NCBI GenBank assembly: GCA_900323505.1
Contig: OOIN01000014.1
Coordinates: 806,001 to 870,000 of the forward strand
DNA length: 64,000 bases
Direction of reading: 5' to 3'
From: Ustilago trichophora
Taxonomy: Eukaryota > Basidiomycota > Ustilaginomycetes > Ustilaginales > Ustilaginaceae
How positions within the stretch are numbered: position 1 is the stretch's first letter; each line of letters begins with the position of its first letter. Below the pieces are notes generated by a model that saw nothing but the letters and a program-made list of their open reading frames with translations, ran no database searches and was not told where the DNA came from. Below, piece after piece: positions 21,184 through 31,274 of this stretch. The translations under genes were made by a program, and so were the position numbers.

Positions 21184-22190
21184 TCAATCGATTTTGGCTG
21201 CCTTTGAGCTGCTTGTTGCCGAATCTGGGGTAAAGTCGTGGAATGTGCCTCGCTCTAAGGGCTGTAAGAATTTTTGAAAGTCATCGAGCCCCTGCGGCTT
21301 TGCCTTGGCGATCTGAGCTACGTACTTCTTCATGGCCTCCTGTGTCTCTGCAACCAAAGCTGCGCCTCCGAACCAGCCCTGCTCGCGTAGCAATCCTTCG
21401 GAAAGCGTCAACGAGCTTCCCACATGGACAGAGTCCTTGATGGCTTGCACAGAGAATGGACTGCGTCGGGCGAGTCGTCTAGCCAGATCAATTGCTGTAG
21501 GGAGCAGTTCGTTGGGAGGGCATGTGCGATTTACCAAGCCAAGTTCCAATGCTTCAGAAGACTTGATGGCTTTGCCCTCGAGACAGAGTTCGAGCGCCTT
21601 GGCTGTACCCAGGGCCCGCGAAAAGAATTGCGTTCCGCCACCTCCTGGGATCAGACCAATGAGAGATTCCACTTGACCCATCACCGGATGATCGGTCTCC
21701 ACCAACACTCTGTAGTCACAAGCGAGCGCAAATTCGCATCCTCCTCCAAAGCAGAGTCCATTAATCGCGGCGATGAACACCTGCGGTTTGCTTCGCATCA
21801 TTCCACAAACCTCTTTATATAGGTTAAGATCGGCCACCCCGGCAAAAATTGTCTTTCTCGTCAAACCCCTCAGACCCAAAGATGCCAAAATACTCTCGCA
21901 ACGAAGAGCAGTCCGGATGATAAAAGGTGATGTTGGCATCCATGCTGGCATTGATTCTCCAAAGGCAATGATTTCATCCACGTTGTAGTGTGTCACAAAG
22001 ATATCTTTGATGCCTGAAGTCAGAATCACTGCACGCGTCGTCTTGGCAGTGAGCGGAGTAATGATTTGTTTGAGCTCTTCGAAGCAGTCTCGATCGAGAA
22101 AATTGTACGGCTCGTTGATAAGGCTGATGATGAGAATGTCGTGTTGAGGACGCCTCGTCTTGAGGTGCGGTGTAACTTGTGTCCACTCCT

Positions 22191-22194
<4 letters not shown>
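21184..22194 (-). CDS. Enoyl-CoA hydratase/isomerase family protein
   Basis: A 336-residue crotonase-fold protein starting MEEWTQVTP at 22194. The frame stays open upstream through a poly-Lys run only because a 28-base A tract directly precedes the ATG; the upstream opening codon is TTG. The core motif AAINGLCFGGGCEFALACDYR and the second motif GQVESLIGLIPGGGGTQFF are clear. Both glutamates equivalent to the catalytic pair of rat enoyl-CoA hydratase are present (in GGCEF and GQVES), so hydratase activity is plausible. The N-terminal loop reads IFVTHYNVDEII instead of the usual AGADI, a variant found in a crotonase subgroup. There is no clear mitochondrial presequence or C-terminal SKL-type peroxisomal signal (it ends KID). 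The substrate is unknown. It is convergent with the LAM-type gene, about 200 bp away. Confidence 0.85.

Positions 22195-22221
<27 letters not shown>
22194..22221. repeat. A28/T28 homopolymer abutting a start codon
   Basis: Twenty-eight T on the + strand (A on the coding strand), whose last A is the A of the enoyl-CoA hydratase ATG. Confidence 0.95.
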
Positions 22222-23042
22222 GAATGGTTGCAAGCTGTTCAGTTCTTTGTCTTTGGTCTTTGGAAGTTGGCAAGGATGCAAGGTACCGAGTCGATGGTAA
22301 GAACTGAGCTCCAAGTTCGGGTCTTATATGCATTCATCTGTAGGCCCACCTCGACGTAGCACGTAAAGCATCAACGATTCAGGTGAGAGAATGTCAAAAT
22401 GGGTCGTTAAAGAATGTCGATTGAACTGTGACTACAAAGCATTGGCTGTGCAAACGCACCAGAATACTGTGTCCTTTACGAACGGTCTCACCAAGGCGGT
22501 GGCGACTTCTTAAGTGTCAATCGCTACTGGCGCGCTGCGCTGTGCAGTTGAGCGCACATATTTCCGAAAAGAGCCAATTTTCGTGATGGAGGCAAAATTT
22601 CCGAAATTATTTTCACACTCTTGTCACCACCAAGAACGTCGGCCGCGTCGCTGCCGATCTTCGCAAAGTGCAGATTCAAATTGGCGCAATATGGTCGAGA
22701 CAAGTCGGCGAATTCATGCCAGGCAAATTGTTCGTGGATCGAAGGACAGGAGATCCAGCCAAGCAAGGAACCCCGAGGACAAGGAGGTCCGGGAATATGG
22801 TGCTCTGAGCCAACTTCGTCTTGCAATTTGATCATCACCTTTCTTATCACTTTTCCCCATGCGTTGATGGAGTTCAAGAGTGCGATTTGTTCAAAGTTCG
22901 AGAGCTTGTGGGTAGACAATTCTGGTCAGCTGAGGTGCGTGCAGATCAGTTACCATGTAAGCTCGTCATGATGCGACAGGACGTCTTTCAAGGATCTTAA
23001 CACACGTCGATTACGATACAAATACAAAGTCAACGCCTACGC
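22222..23042. other. Intergenic spacer
   Basis: About 820 bases between the start of the enoyl-CoA hydratase gene and the stop of SPC19. It should hold the hydratase promoter. No gene recognised; small frames on both strands lack protein character. Confidence 0.5.
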
Positions 23043-23902
23043 TTATAGCAACGCATTAGCCTCACCCTCCAACTCATCCGCTTTGGCCAACAGAGTCTCC
23101 TTTCTTGCCTTCAACTGTGCCAATCTCGCCCTCTGTCTCTGGAGCTGCTTCCTGAGATCCACCTGTTCTTGCGATTCCGTCTCTTGCATCACCGCAGCAG
23201 CATTGGCACTGGTGGCGGTATCGGGATTGAGTTTGGACTGGTGTGATTCGATGGAGCGGAGGTTGGAGATGCGTTGTTGGAGGGATTCGTTCTTGTTCTT
23301 GAGGGCTACGGCGCGACGATCTTGGCGCTGGATTTCGGCAGTAGCTCTTCGACAGAGTTCCTCTACGTGAGGTCGGACTTCAGAGGCAACGTGTTCTCGG
23401 GCTGACTCAATGTCACGCTGTGACACCAGGTCAAAGTGCTACCCTCACGAAGCAAGTATGAAGAATGAGATGTTGAGTCGGCAAAGAGGTTAGCGACAAG
23501 ATACAAGATCGGGTTGGCAAAGGGGCGTGTGTGCAGAGTACGTACGCGCTGAGACTTGAGCACAGTCATCAATCTGGGATGATCCTGAATTGCAAACTCC
23601 AGTGTATCGATCGCCTCCTTCATCTACGTTTCCGATCCCACACCACAGACAGCAGCAAAAAAAAAAGGAGAAACATCAGCAATCAAAACCTCAAACGTGA
23701 TCAAGCCGAGAAAAATGGTGATGCTTACAGTTTGAACGCACCCCGCGGTGGAGTTGACACAGCTCTGCAACGAAGAAATAAGATGCTGCGATGGTTGGGG
23801 CATGTGCATCTGCGTCGCGGCGTACTGGGCATCATACTGTTGTCCTTGTTGTGGTTGCTGCATCTGGTTTTGCGGAAATGACGATTGGCGAGGCATTAAC
23901 AT
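23043..23902 (-). CDS. SPC19: DASH/Dam1 complex subunit Spc19, three exons
   Basis: Three exons: 23902-23729, 23623-23546 and 23438-23043. They are separated by phase-0 introns of 105 nt (GTAAGC...GTAG) and 107 nt (GTACGT...GTAG), giving 215 residues. Spc19 is part of the DASH/Dam1 ring that couples kinetochores to microtubule plus ends. The joined sequence follows the family pattern: after a Gln-rich N-terminus, HLISSLQSCVNSTAGCVQT (exon 1), MKEAIDTLEFAIQDHPRL with MTVLKSQR (exon 2), then HFDLVSQRDIESAREHV (exon 3). The rest is coiled coil with a variable Ala/Thr insertion. Each exon alone is too short to be recognised, but together they match in order and spacing. It is transcribed in the same direction as the 24414-25661 gene upstream. 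Confidence 0.85.
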
Positions 23903-24413
23903 GGTTCTAGAGCGATTCGTAAGAGCTTCCCTTCAAGAGAGTACGTTGAGCGATGCAATGGTGAGATTAGATTGACTCGAAAGATGGATGTAGAAGAGCG
24001 GTGCTGATGGTGAAAAGTCAAGATGGAGAGAGGTGGAGAGACCGAGATGGAGACCAACACCCCATCTGCAGCTGAAAGGGAAACTTTAAGCAGTGTGTTG
24101 CTCTCTACGCAGGATGATGGCGCGCGTCAAATTCACGCGCGTTGCACGATCCTGTGATTTCTCTGAAATTTGTTAAACTTCCCTTTTTCCCCAAATGTCA
24201 ACTCTCCCACGTCCAGCCCAAACCCCACTCCATGCGGCAATCAATGAAGAAAAGAGATTGGAAGAGAGGGGTGGTATTCCGGTTGATGCCTTCCACAGAA
24301 AGTGATGCTAATGTACAGAAGAACCGTGAAAAGTTGTGACGAGAACTAGTAAAGAAAGATCCGGCAAGGCAAATAAAAGCTTCGCAATGATCAAGGATGG
24401 GTTGACAATGTTC
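23903..24413. other. Spacer holding the SPC19 promoter
   Basis: About 510 bases between the stop of the C6orf136-like gene and the SPC19 start, with a short GCGCG-rich stretch near 24120-24145. No gene seen. Confidence 0.5.
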
Positions 24414-25661
24414 TTAGACGCCTCTGCCGGTCATCTTGGAGCTACAAGCAGTGGAACCTCCACCAGTAGCTGCACCTCCTCCGGCCGCGCCAGCTGGACT
24501 CAGTGTGCCCCAAGCGCTCGACAGCCCAGCCCAGACTTTGCTTCCGGGCACAGGCTGGATGTTGTCCACAACATGCCTCGCGATCATCCCTGTAGACCTG
24601 TCGAACTCATATTTGAAGATGACCGTATAGGTGTGCGGTTGGGAAGAGACGCGAGAGATGCCCTCGAAGCGCAGTCGGATGACGAGCTTGTCCTGCCACG
24701 ACCCTGATTCGTCAGACGGGGCGCTGTTTTGCGTACAGCTGCGTCGGATGTATGGGCTGATACCAGGCCATGAACTGCCGGCCTTGGAGAGGCCTTCAAA
24801 GCGGGCTGATTCGAGATGGAGGGATGTATCGTGAAATAAGGCGGAGAGGGCATGGCGGAGTAAGTGCGAGGACGCGACGTACATGGTGCGGCCATTGAAG
24901 CAAATCGTTGGTCCACCACGGGAGTGCTCGTCATACGATTCGAGGGATGTTCCGCTGCTGTCCCGGCCAGATGTGCTCGAGGGTACACCATTGCTTTTTG
25001 GCGGTGATCGATCTGCATCTGGCCCATCCTTCTTGCCGATGCTGATGTGTGGGAGAGGTGGTCGAAATTCGAATGCTATGGATGGGTGGTAGAGACTATC
25101 GAAGGCGTCCGCTTCATCCTCTGTTGCCTTTGCCTTGCCCTTCGGTGTCCATGTCGATCGTCGGAGCAAACTCTGGCCTAGAAAGGGAGAAAGATTCGGA
25201 AGAAGGCCTTTGGCAGACCATCCAGATCGCTTGCCAGAAACAGATGCTTGGCAATCGGGCTCGAGGTCGTCCAGATCAACTACACCCTTTGCCATAAAGT
25301 CAGGGAGGCTATCCACCAAGACTCTACAGGCTTTGCCTACTCTGGTCTGGTACTCGTGGTCGGAGATCCCTTGTCCCCTCTTGTGCGGCGTTTGCGGCGA
25401 TCCCGGATCATTAGGAGATTCTGACAATAGCAGAGAACGATGTTCGTCGACGTGTGTGTCGAAATACAGGCACGACTTCCATCGTGACTCAACAGATCCA
25501 GAACATGATGCGTATGAGTGCGGCAAAGATCTTAGCTTTGTGGAACGGACGTGGTAGCAGCTGATGGGGATTGCACCGTGCGCAGGTCGTGAGGAAGCCT
25601 GCACCAGAGCCCGCAGACAAGGCTTGGAAGCTGGTTGCAACAGAAGCTTGGATCCCTTCAT
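24414..25661 (-). CDS. Putative mitochondrial protein, C6orf136/DUF2358-like
   Basis: A 415-residue protein from the ATG at 25661 (MKGSKLLLQPASK); the longer frame opens with TTG at 25748. The first 45 residues are basic, hydroxylated and free of acids, like a mitochondrial presequence. The body contains an NTF2-like pattern: a helix ending in LVDSLPDF, then DSLYHPSIAFEFRPPL, a large Ser-rich insertion, LRHALSALFHDTSLHLESARF, a DKLVIRLRFEGI strand and YEFDRSTGMIARHVVDNIQP. The last block, describing a residue-by-residue 'YxFD..G.I..H.vD.i.P' strand, is characteristic of the C6orf136/DUF2358 family, whose function is unknown. The tail is Gly/Ala-rich. Family assignment is by pattern memory and is moderate. 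Confidence 0.6.
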   Translation of the reverse strand: MKGSKLLLQPASKPCLRALVQASSRPAHGAIPISCYHVRSTKLRSLPHSYASCSGSVESRWKSCLYFDTHVDEHRSLLLSESPNDPGSPQTPHKRGQGISDHEYQTRVGKACRVLVDSLPDFMAKGVVDLDDLEPDCQASVSGKRSGWSAKGLLPNLSPFLGQSLLRRSTWTPKGKAKATEDEADAFDSLYHPSIAFEFRPPLPHISIGKKDGPDADRSPPKSNGVPSSTSGRDSSGTSLESYDEHSRGGPTICFNGRTMYVASSHLLRHALSALFHDTSLHLESARFEGLSKAGSSWPGISPYIRRSCTQNSAPSDESGSWQDKLVIRLRFEGISRVSSQPHTYTVIFKYEFDRSTGMIARHVVDNIQPVPGSKVWAGLSSAWGTLSPAGAAGGGAATGGGSTACSSKMTGRGV

Positions 25662-25911
25662 GGCGTGCTGAGTAGGCGGTGGATGACGTGCATGGTGTTG
25701 TCGGCACCTCCTTGGGATGAAATGGTAAGGATGGTGGTGAAGGAGCAAAAGGTCACACAGCTGCTGTGAAATGCGGGGGTCTCAGAGCCTCAAAGTGAAT
25801 CAGAGGCAGTCATGTGGTCACCTTTGGCGGTCGAAACAGCATGCAGCTCGAGCTGCACTCTTCTGCAGCAAAGAGCAACGACCAGCGAGGAGGCAAGAAC
25901 CAAACCCTTTC

Positions 25912-25912
<1 letters not shown>

Positions 25913-25942
<30 letters not shown>
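25913..25942. repeat. A30 homopolymer
   Basis: Thirty consecutive A residues, about 250 bases upstream of the C6orf136-like gene start and 710 bases upstream of the 26652 gene. Confidence 0.95.
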
Positions 25943-25946
<4 letters not shown>

Positions 25947-26322
25947 TCAATCCGAGGCCAACAGCCGAAGTGGGCTGAGAGAGTGGAGGGTAGCCATAGA
26001 AATCGGCGAAGGATCGGGAAAAATCGTTCGAGAGAGGAAGCACGTGACAACCACACGCGAAATTTTGGCTTGATTTCAAAGGCGCGTGAGCGAAGGGTTG
26101 AGTATTTTTGGACATGTAGGCTTGATGATGCTGATTCTGCTGCAGGAGCAAGTTCAATTTCAGCAACAGCTTGGCCAGACTGAGAAAGTCCGAGAAAGTC
26201 ATTCATGCTCCCCGTTCAAGACCTTTCATCGAGTGGATCTGGAGTCAGGTTGCTGGTGTTGGTTTCCAGGGTTGCTTCAAGTTCATCGGGTTCATTCTGC
26301 GAATGGTCAAGTTGTGCTCGAC

Positions 26323-26340
26323 TACAGTACAGTACAGTAT
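26323..26340. repeat. CAGTA tandem (GTAC motif)
   Basis: TACAGTACAGTACAGTAT, a tandem version of the motif recurring at 46968, 47614, 51191 and 51854. It lies about 310 bases upstream of the 26652 start codon. Confidence 0.75.
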
Positions 26341-26651
26341 CCACATTTCGGTTCCGTCTGGGTTTGGCTCAAGTCGGGTGACCGGATGCTGACACCATAC
26401 ATTCTTGCTGCCTCTCGTCCATCGCAAACCTACGACTTCGACAATCATCTCTACGATTGCCTCCTCCTTTTCGCGCACTCGACATTAGATCGGCGCAACC
26501 AACCCAGCGTTCCTTCGGCGCCTGCAAGCGGGTTTACCACGACCATCTTTTATCTCGGCTCCATCACATGTCTTTACCGTGATTCACCCTGCTTGTTCTT
26601 TGCGGCAGGAAGAGCCGACTCTCTCAGGAATTCATACATACAGTCGCCACA

Positions 26652-29600
26652 ATGCAAGTGGCAACTCCCATGCCGTCACCGGCGCCACATACTTTGAGTC
26701 CGTCAGGACCTAGACTTGGTCCCAATGGACTCGGCTCATCCGATGCCTCGCCATCGCCTATCACCAATGCTTCCCCACGACGTTTGCGCAGAAGTCTGCG
26801 ACTTTCCGGAGCAGCTCTCTCATCCCCACAGAGCTCGTTGAACAAGGAGAATGTGGGCGGTCCTCCAATGAATCAGCCATCCACCTCTGCAAAGACTCTC
26901 GACGTCGGCATCTCCGAAAGCGACAAGCTCAGCAGCAGCCCCCGCGTCGGCTCTCCTTTGTCAGGCAGTCCAGCACTCCACTCTTCACCTCTACGCTCTC
27001 GTAGCTCTCCCATCCGCACCAAGTCGCCGTTGCGCCGCTCTCAAATGGCTCAAAGCGATGACATCGTCTCGTCTTCGGACGAGTCGGACGACTCGACACT
27101 CGTCTTTTTTGGAAAGCCCTCATCAGCAGAGAAGAAGAAGCGCGTGCACTATGAACAGCGAGTCCTTGAAAAGCGTCTCAAGCACAAGGACAGTCTCGAC
27201 CTGGCAAGACGCCGACCTATCAGCTTCAACCCGGACGACACCATGCTCGTCGACGACCAGCATGCTTTTGGCTGGTCGTGGAATAAGCCCACACCCACCC
27301 CTTCACGGACTGGTATGATGCTGCTCTCGTCCCCAACGCTGTCATCCGCCGTCGCCGACTCTCCATCTAAAGGTCGCAGCAGCACACGCAACTCGTCACC
27401 TGATCGACTCCTCATGCTATTGGACGATGATCCAGCTCCGCACCGGCCATCATCTCTGGACGTCACTCGGTTGAAGAATTTGGATACACGCGAATCGTCA
27501 GAACAAGCTAGCCCGGAAGCCACTGAAGAGTCACCAGCTGGGCCAGAAACTACTCAACTTGTCAAGGAAACGGAAGCACCGATCCAAGTTCGACTCGAGA
27601 GTCAGACAGTGGAATTGAAGAGTATCGATAAACAGGACGTCAACCCCTTCATAGTTTCCCGAAACAGCCCAGTCAAAGATTCTGCTCCCAAGAGCCCGTC
27701 CAAGCCGCGTACAGAGTCTCCACGACGAGCCGAGAGCCCGGTTCGCTTGATCGAGACCCTCATCGGAGCTACCATGACCCACAACAGAGATTTGGCCTCT
27801 CCTATGCGCTCGCCCAGACGCTCACCCAGATTGTCAGTACGAGCTCTGCAGCTCTCAACATCTCCGACAAAGACTACTGGCAGCGGACTGTTTTTTGGTC
27901 CATCGACACCCTTTCAACAGTCTCTTGCCGCGCAACAGGCCACGCCGTTCCAACAGTCCACTCCTTTCCAGCAACCTGCTGCCGTTCAGCCCGTCCCGCC
28001 AAGCACTGGTCTTTCTCGGTTTGCATGCCTGCAGAATCTCTCCTCGTTCAACAGAGCCCAAGAGACGCCCGCCAATAGAGCCTTGTCGATGCGGATGGCA
28101 CACCACGCCGCCCTTCCTTCCCCCTTCATCTCTGGTGGCATCTTTGAGCCCTTGGCAGAAGCATTGCCCATCGGAGCTGCAACGCATGAGACCCCATCGC
28201 TATCTCCACTTAGACCGTTGCGAGCGCCGAGCTCTGGACAACTCACTCCATCTCCCTGGAAGCAGAGCGCGAGTGTCAATGAGCAGGCAGTGGATGCCGA
28301 CCCCAACCTTCGAGGCTCCTCCCCCTCAAAGGCAGCTCCGGTCCCTGGTACACCGTCTGTCAGGTTCGTCGAACCGGAGTTGCATACGACGCCGAGCCGG
28401 ACGGGCAAAACTCAGAACGGAGAGACACAAGGAGCTCGCACGCCTTCGCCCTCGAAAGCCCAGATTATCGCAGATGTTTCCAGATCACTGGAGCAATTGG
28501 CAGAATTGCAACCCGAGCCTCAACCATCACCTGCTCCCGCTCGCAATGGAGCTGTTTCAAATATGGAGATGCCTTCGACACCACCGTCAGCCATGGTCGA
28601 GTCCAATACAGAAACCCCTGGCCCTGTCTTCAGGCAAACTGCTCGACGAGTCCCCATTCATCAGCACGAGGCCGACTTTGGTGTCAAGGTCTCCCCAGAG
28701 AAACTTTCCTACTCGCCTCGCAAGGCGCACGCCAACAGCTCTGCCCGCACCAACGACTTCGGTGCCAAGCAGGAGAGGATTCCAGCGCGTAGAGTCACCG
28801 TTCAGTCAGCACTAGCAGCGCGTAAGATTTCCGGTAAACAGGGCGAGCCATCGGCACCGATGTCAGCAAGAGTCCCAAGTGTGGCTTCGAAGGCGGCAAG
28901 AACGGCCAGTGCAGGTGGAAGCAGAATCGGCAGCCAGGCTACAAGCCTTTCTGCCGCTGCTTTGTCTCGTACTGTGTCTGTCCCAGCTGCTCCTACCTCT
29001 GCAACTACCTCTTCGGCTACCTCTGGCGCGGCTACCTCTGGCATGGCTACAAAGCAGCCTGCAACGAGACTCGTAGCTTCAAGTCAGGGACCATCTGTTG
29101 CCCCCAAGGCATCGCGTCTTCAGCGTCCAGCATCGACCACCTTTGGGAACCCGACTAGCTCGCCTTCCAAGCAGACGCGGTCTCTAAGCGGGCTGCCACG
29201 GCCAAAGTTGGCACCACCCACCGCCAGCGCTGCTCAGGGCGCAGGTCCAGGATCGCGTCTGCCCCGGCCGGCGACATTGAGCGCAACCGCGAATGCAGCT
29301 AGGCCAACGTCTAGGCCGGTTCCCATGGCTATCGCCAGGCTCGCTCCCGCTCAGCAAGGCATACACCGTGCCATTGCCGCATCGGCAACTCCAAAGCCAC
29401 AAGCGGCATCGCCGGTTAGTGGAAGCTCAGTCGAGGCTGCACCTATATCGGAACCGTCAAACCCTGCGCAAGATGAGGAGATGAAGGACGTGGCCCTCGC
29501 AGCTCCGGAACCAAGCGTAATAAGCCCTGAAGCAGAGGTCACTGGAGCACGTCAACCTGAATCGCAGGTCATACAGGCCGAAGAGGTGGCGAGCAGCTCT

Positions 29601-30770
29601 GTTCCTTTGCGCAGACAGATTTCATCGTCAGCACTCCGAGTGCCAGCTGTGAGAGCAGAAGCCGATGCCCAGCCAGAACCTGTTGGTCAGGTATTGCAAA
29701 CGAAGACGGCTAGATCGATGGGGAGGGCAATTGAGACAGCACCGGCTCGTACTTCAAGCCCTATCGTGGCAGCGCCTCCGGCTCGTCCGCCATCTTCCGC
29801 GCGCTCAGCTCCCCCAGTAATGCTGGATCCGGAACAGCAGCGGTTGCGATGCCTAGCAATGCAAGAAAAGGCGCGCAACCGTACCCCGAAGCTGATGTCC
29901 AGCGTCAGTGCCCCGACAAGCTCTGACGTCGAAGAGCCTCCCTCAAGCGAAGCAGGCGCAGCTGGAAGCTCACCGCAAGCCAACACTGTTGAGCAGTCTT
30001 TCGCGGGTGCGACTGGACCTACGGGCGCTCCATCTGCCGCTGAAGCTTTGGCAAGCAAGCATGCCGAGGCTATGGATGCAGCCTCTACAACGTCTGCGCC
30101 ATCAAGCGCGCCTGGTACCGCTACAGGAACAGCAGTGACAGCATCGACCATTACATCGTCAGGACGGCCTTTACGGTCAACTCGCTCGGCCTCACGACCT
30201 CTGACACCATCAGCGACACGTGTTCCTCCCTCCAGAGGGCGTGCATTGAGCTTGAACGACATTATCGCTGCGCGCAAGATTGATGTTCCTCTTTCCTTGA
30301 CCGACCAGCTGCGACTGGCAGACACCGTCAACAAGAAGTACAACGAGAAGACGCTGGCGCGCTACAAGATCACCAAAGTGCAGAGGCCATACGAACGTCC
30401 ACCCAGCCCTGAGCGTCACGACCACGAGCCAGAGGCGTGTACCATCATCGACGACTCGGGCAGCCACCGACAGGGAAAAGGTGATCTCGCGCCTTATTCG
30501 ACACCGATCAAAGGCTCGATTTCGACGGGTGACGGGTCCTTGGACGGCCGCAAGTGTGTGCGCTGGTACCGTCCGCTGTTTGTGGGCAAGGGTGCACAAT
30601 ATGGAATTCGGGCGTCAGAGGCCAGACCAGCGCTCAAGCCGATCCAGTATGAATTGGATAGGATGGGCAATAAGGTCGCTACGGGCAACTCGCCCAAGCT
30701 CAGCAAAGGTCAGTCGATCGTTATATATCGCAACTATTTCAAGGGCGAACCTGAGCCCGCTGATGACTAG
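26652..30770 (+). CDS. Large disordered Ser/Pro/Ala-rich protein with KEN box and conserved C-terminus
   Basis: An intronless 1372-residue protein of unrecognised family. Almost all of it is low complexity, rich in SP and TP dipeptides (possible CDK or MAPK sites), with SPRR/SPRLS basic patches near residues 40-50 and 380-395. LNKENVGG near residue 70 is a textbook KEN box, which suggests APC/C-dependent turnover. The only compact-looking part is the end: a helical LSLTDQLRLADTVNKKYNEK block near 1217, then KCVRWYRPLFVGKG near 1300, and a final segment with LKPIQYELDRMGNKV. KCVRW fits the PP1-docking consensus ([RK]x[VI]x[FW]). I infer a nuclear or cytoskeletal cell-cycle regulator; there is no direct proof. 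It is followed in tandem by UTP10, 504 bases downstream. Confidence 0.65.
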   Translation: MQVATPMPSPAPHTLSPSGPRLGPNGLGSSDASPSPITNASPRRLRRSLRLSGAALSSPQSSLNKENVGGPPMNQPSTSAKTLDVGISESDKLSSSPRVGSPLSGSPALHSSPLRSRSSPIRTKSPLRRSQMAQSDDIVSSSDESDDSTLVFFGKPSSAEKKKRVHYEQRVLEKRLKHKDSLDLARRRPISFNPDDTMLVDDQHAFGWSWNKPTPTPSRTGMMLLSSPTLSSAVADSPSKGRSSTRNSSPDRLLMLLDDDPAPHRPSSLDVTRLKNLDTRESSEQASPEATEESPAGPETTQLVKETEAPIQVRLESQTVELKSIDKQDVNPFIVSRNSPVKDSAPKSPSKPRTESPRRAESPVRLIETLIGATMTHNRDLASPMRSPRRSPRLSVRALQLSTSPTKTTGSGLFFGPSTPFQQSLAAQQATPFQQSTPFQQPAAVQPVPPSTGLSRFACLQNLSSFNRAQETPANRALSMRMAHHAALPSPFISGGIFEPLAEALPIGAATHETPSLSPLRPLRAPSSGQLTPSPWKQSASVNEQAVDADPNLRGSSPSKAAPVPGTPSVRFVEPELHTTPSRTGKTQNGETQGARTPSPSKAQIIADVSRSLEQLAELQPEPQPSPAPARNGAVSNMEMPSTPPSAMVESNTETPGPVFRQTARRVPIHQHEADFGVKVSPEKLSYSPRKAHANSSARTNDFGAKQERIPARRVTVQSALAARKISGKQGEPSAPMSARVPSVASKAARTASAGGSRIGSQATSLSAAALSRTVSVPAAPTSATTSSATSGAATSGMATKQPATRLVASSQGPSVAPKASRLQRPASTTFGNPTSSPSKQTRSLSGLPRPKLAPPTASAAQGAGPGSRLPRPATLSATANAARPTSRPVPMAIARLAPAQQGIHRAIAASATPKPQAASPVSGSSVEAAPISEPSNPAQDEEMKDVALAAPEPSVISPEAEVTGARQPESQVIQAEEVASSSVPLRRQISSSALRVPAVRAEADAQPEPVGQVLQTKTARSMGRAIETAPARTSSPIVAAPPARPPSSARSAPPVMLDPEQQRLRCLAMQEKARNRTPKLMSSVSAPTSSDVEEPPSSEAGAAGSSPQANTVEQSFAGATGPTGAPSAAEALASKHAEAMDAASTTSAPSSAPGTATGTAVTASTITSSGRPLRSTRSASRPLTPSATRVPPSRGRALSLNDIIAARKIDVPLSLTDQLRLADTVNKKYNEKTLARYKITKVQRPYERPPSPERHDHEPEACTIIDDSGSHRQGKGDLAPYSTPIKGSISTGDGSLDGRKCVRWYRPLFVGKGAQYGIRASEARPALKPIQYELDRMGNKVATGNSPKLSKGQSIVIYRNYFKGEPEPADD

Positions 30771-31274
30771 ACAGTCTAGAAATGATGTACAGGTTGACTT
30801 AGATACTTTGGAGTGCAATAGGGTTGCATACTGGAAAGCCTTAGATTGTTTGTCGTCCAAAAAGTTTGTGAAGTGGTGGTGTGAGATTGATTCGCACGAG
30901 AAGACTAGGTGGAGCAATTGAGCAATATATTTTCGGAAAACGGACACGATGCTCTCGCTGTAGGATTTTGATGTTTTAATTTTTTTTGTTTCTTTGGAAT
31001 TTTTTTGTGATCTGCAAAAGGAAAAGCTGTGGGTTCGAGCAAGAAGAAAGTGGCTGGGAGAGGACAAGAAAAAACTGAGGCAGGCCATCGCGCATTCGAG
31101 CCTGTCCAACACTGGGTTCGCAACATCCGACTTCTACCTTACACATCCACCATACACTCGTCTGACAGCCCAATCGATAACGCCGTCGGAAGTCATTCGG
31201 AAGCGTGGGAATGCTGTTGGCGAGACAGTGATTATTGGAAGTCATCCTACGCATCTCAGCCGCCGCAATCCAAG
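30771..31274. other. Intergenic spacer / UTP10 promoter
   Basis: 504 bases between tandem + strand genes. The UTP10 frame is open upstream to a GTG at 31029, but that translation looks like leader DNA. Nothing else is seen. Confidence 0.55.

Larger units (their letters stand above)
25662..26651. other. Divergent promoter region with A30 tract and GTAC repeat
   Basis: A 990-base region between two divergent genes. It contains an A30 tract (25913-25942) and a triplicated CAGTA motif at 26323-26340. The open frame at 26086-26697 on the + strand has no recognisable domain and overlaps the start of the next gene, so it is not called. Confidence 0.55.

Noticed and set aside
31029..31274. 82-codon extension upstream of Utp10
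   Set aside because: It opens with GTG; the ATG at 31275 matches the conserved Utp10 N-terminus and has a better start context.
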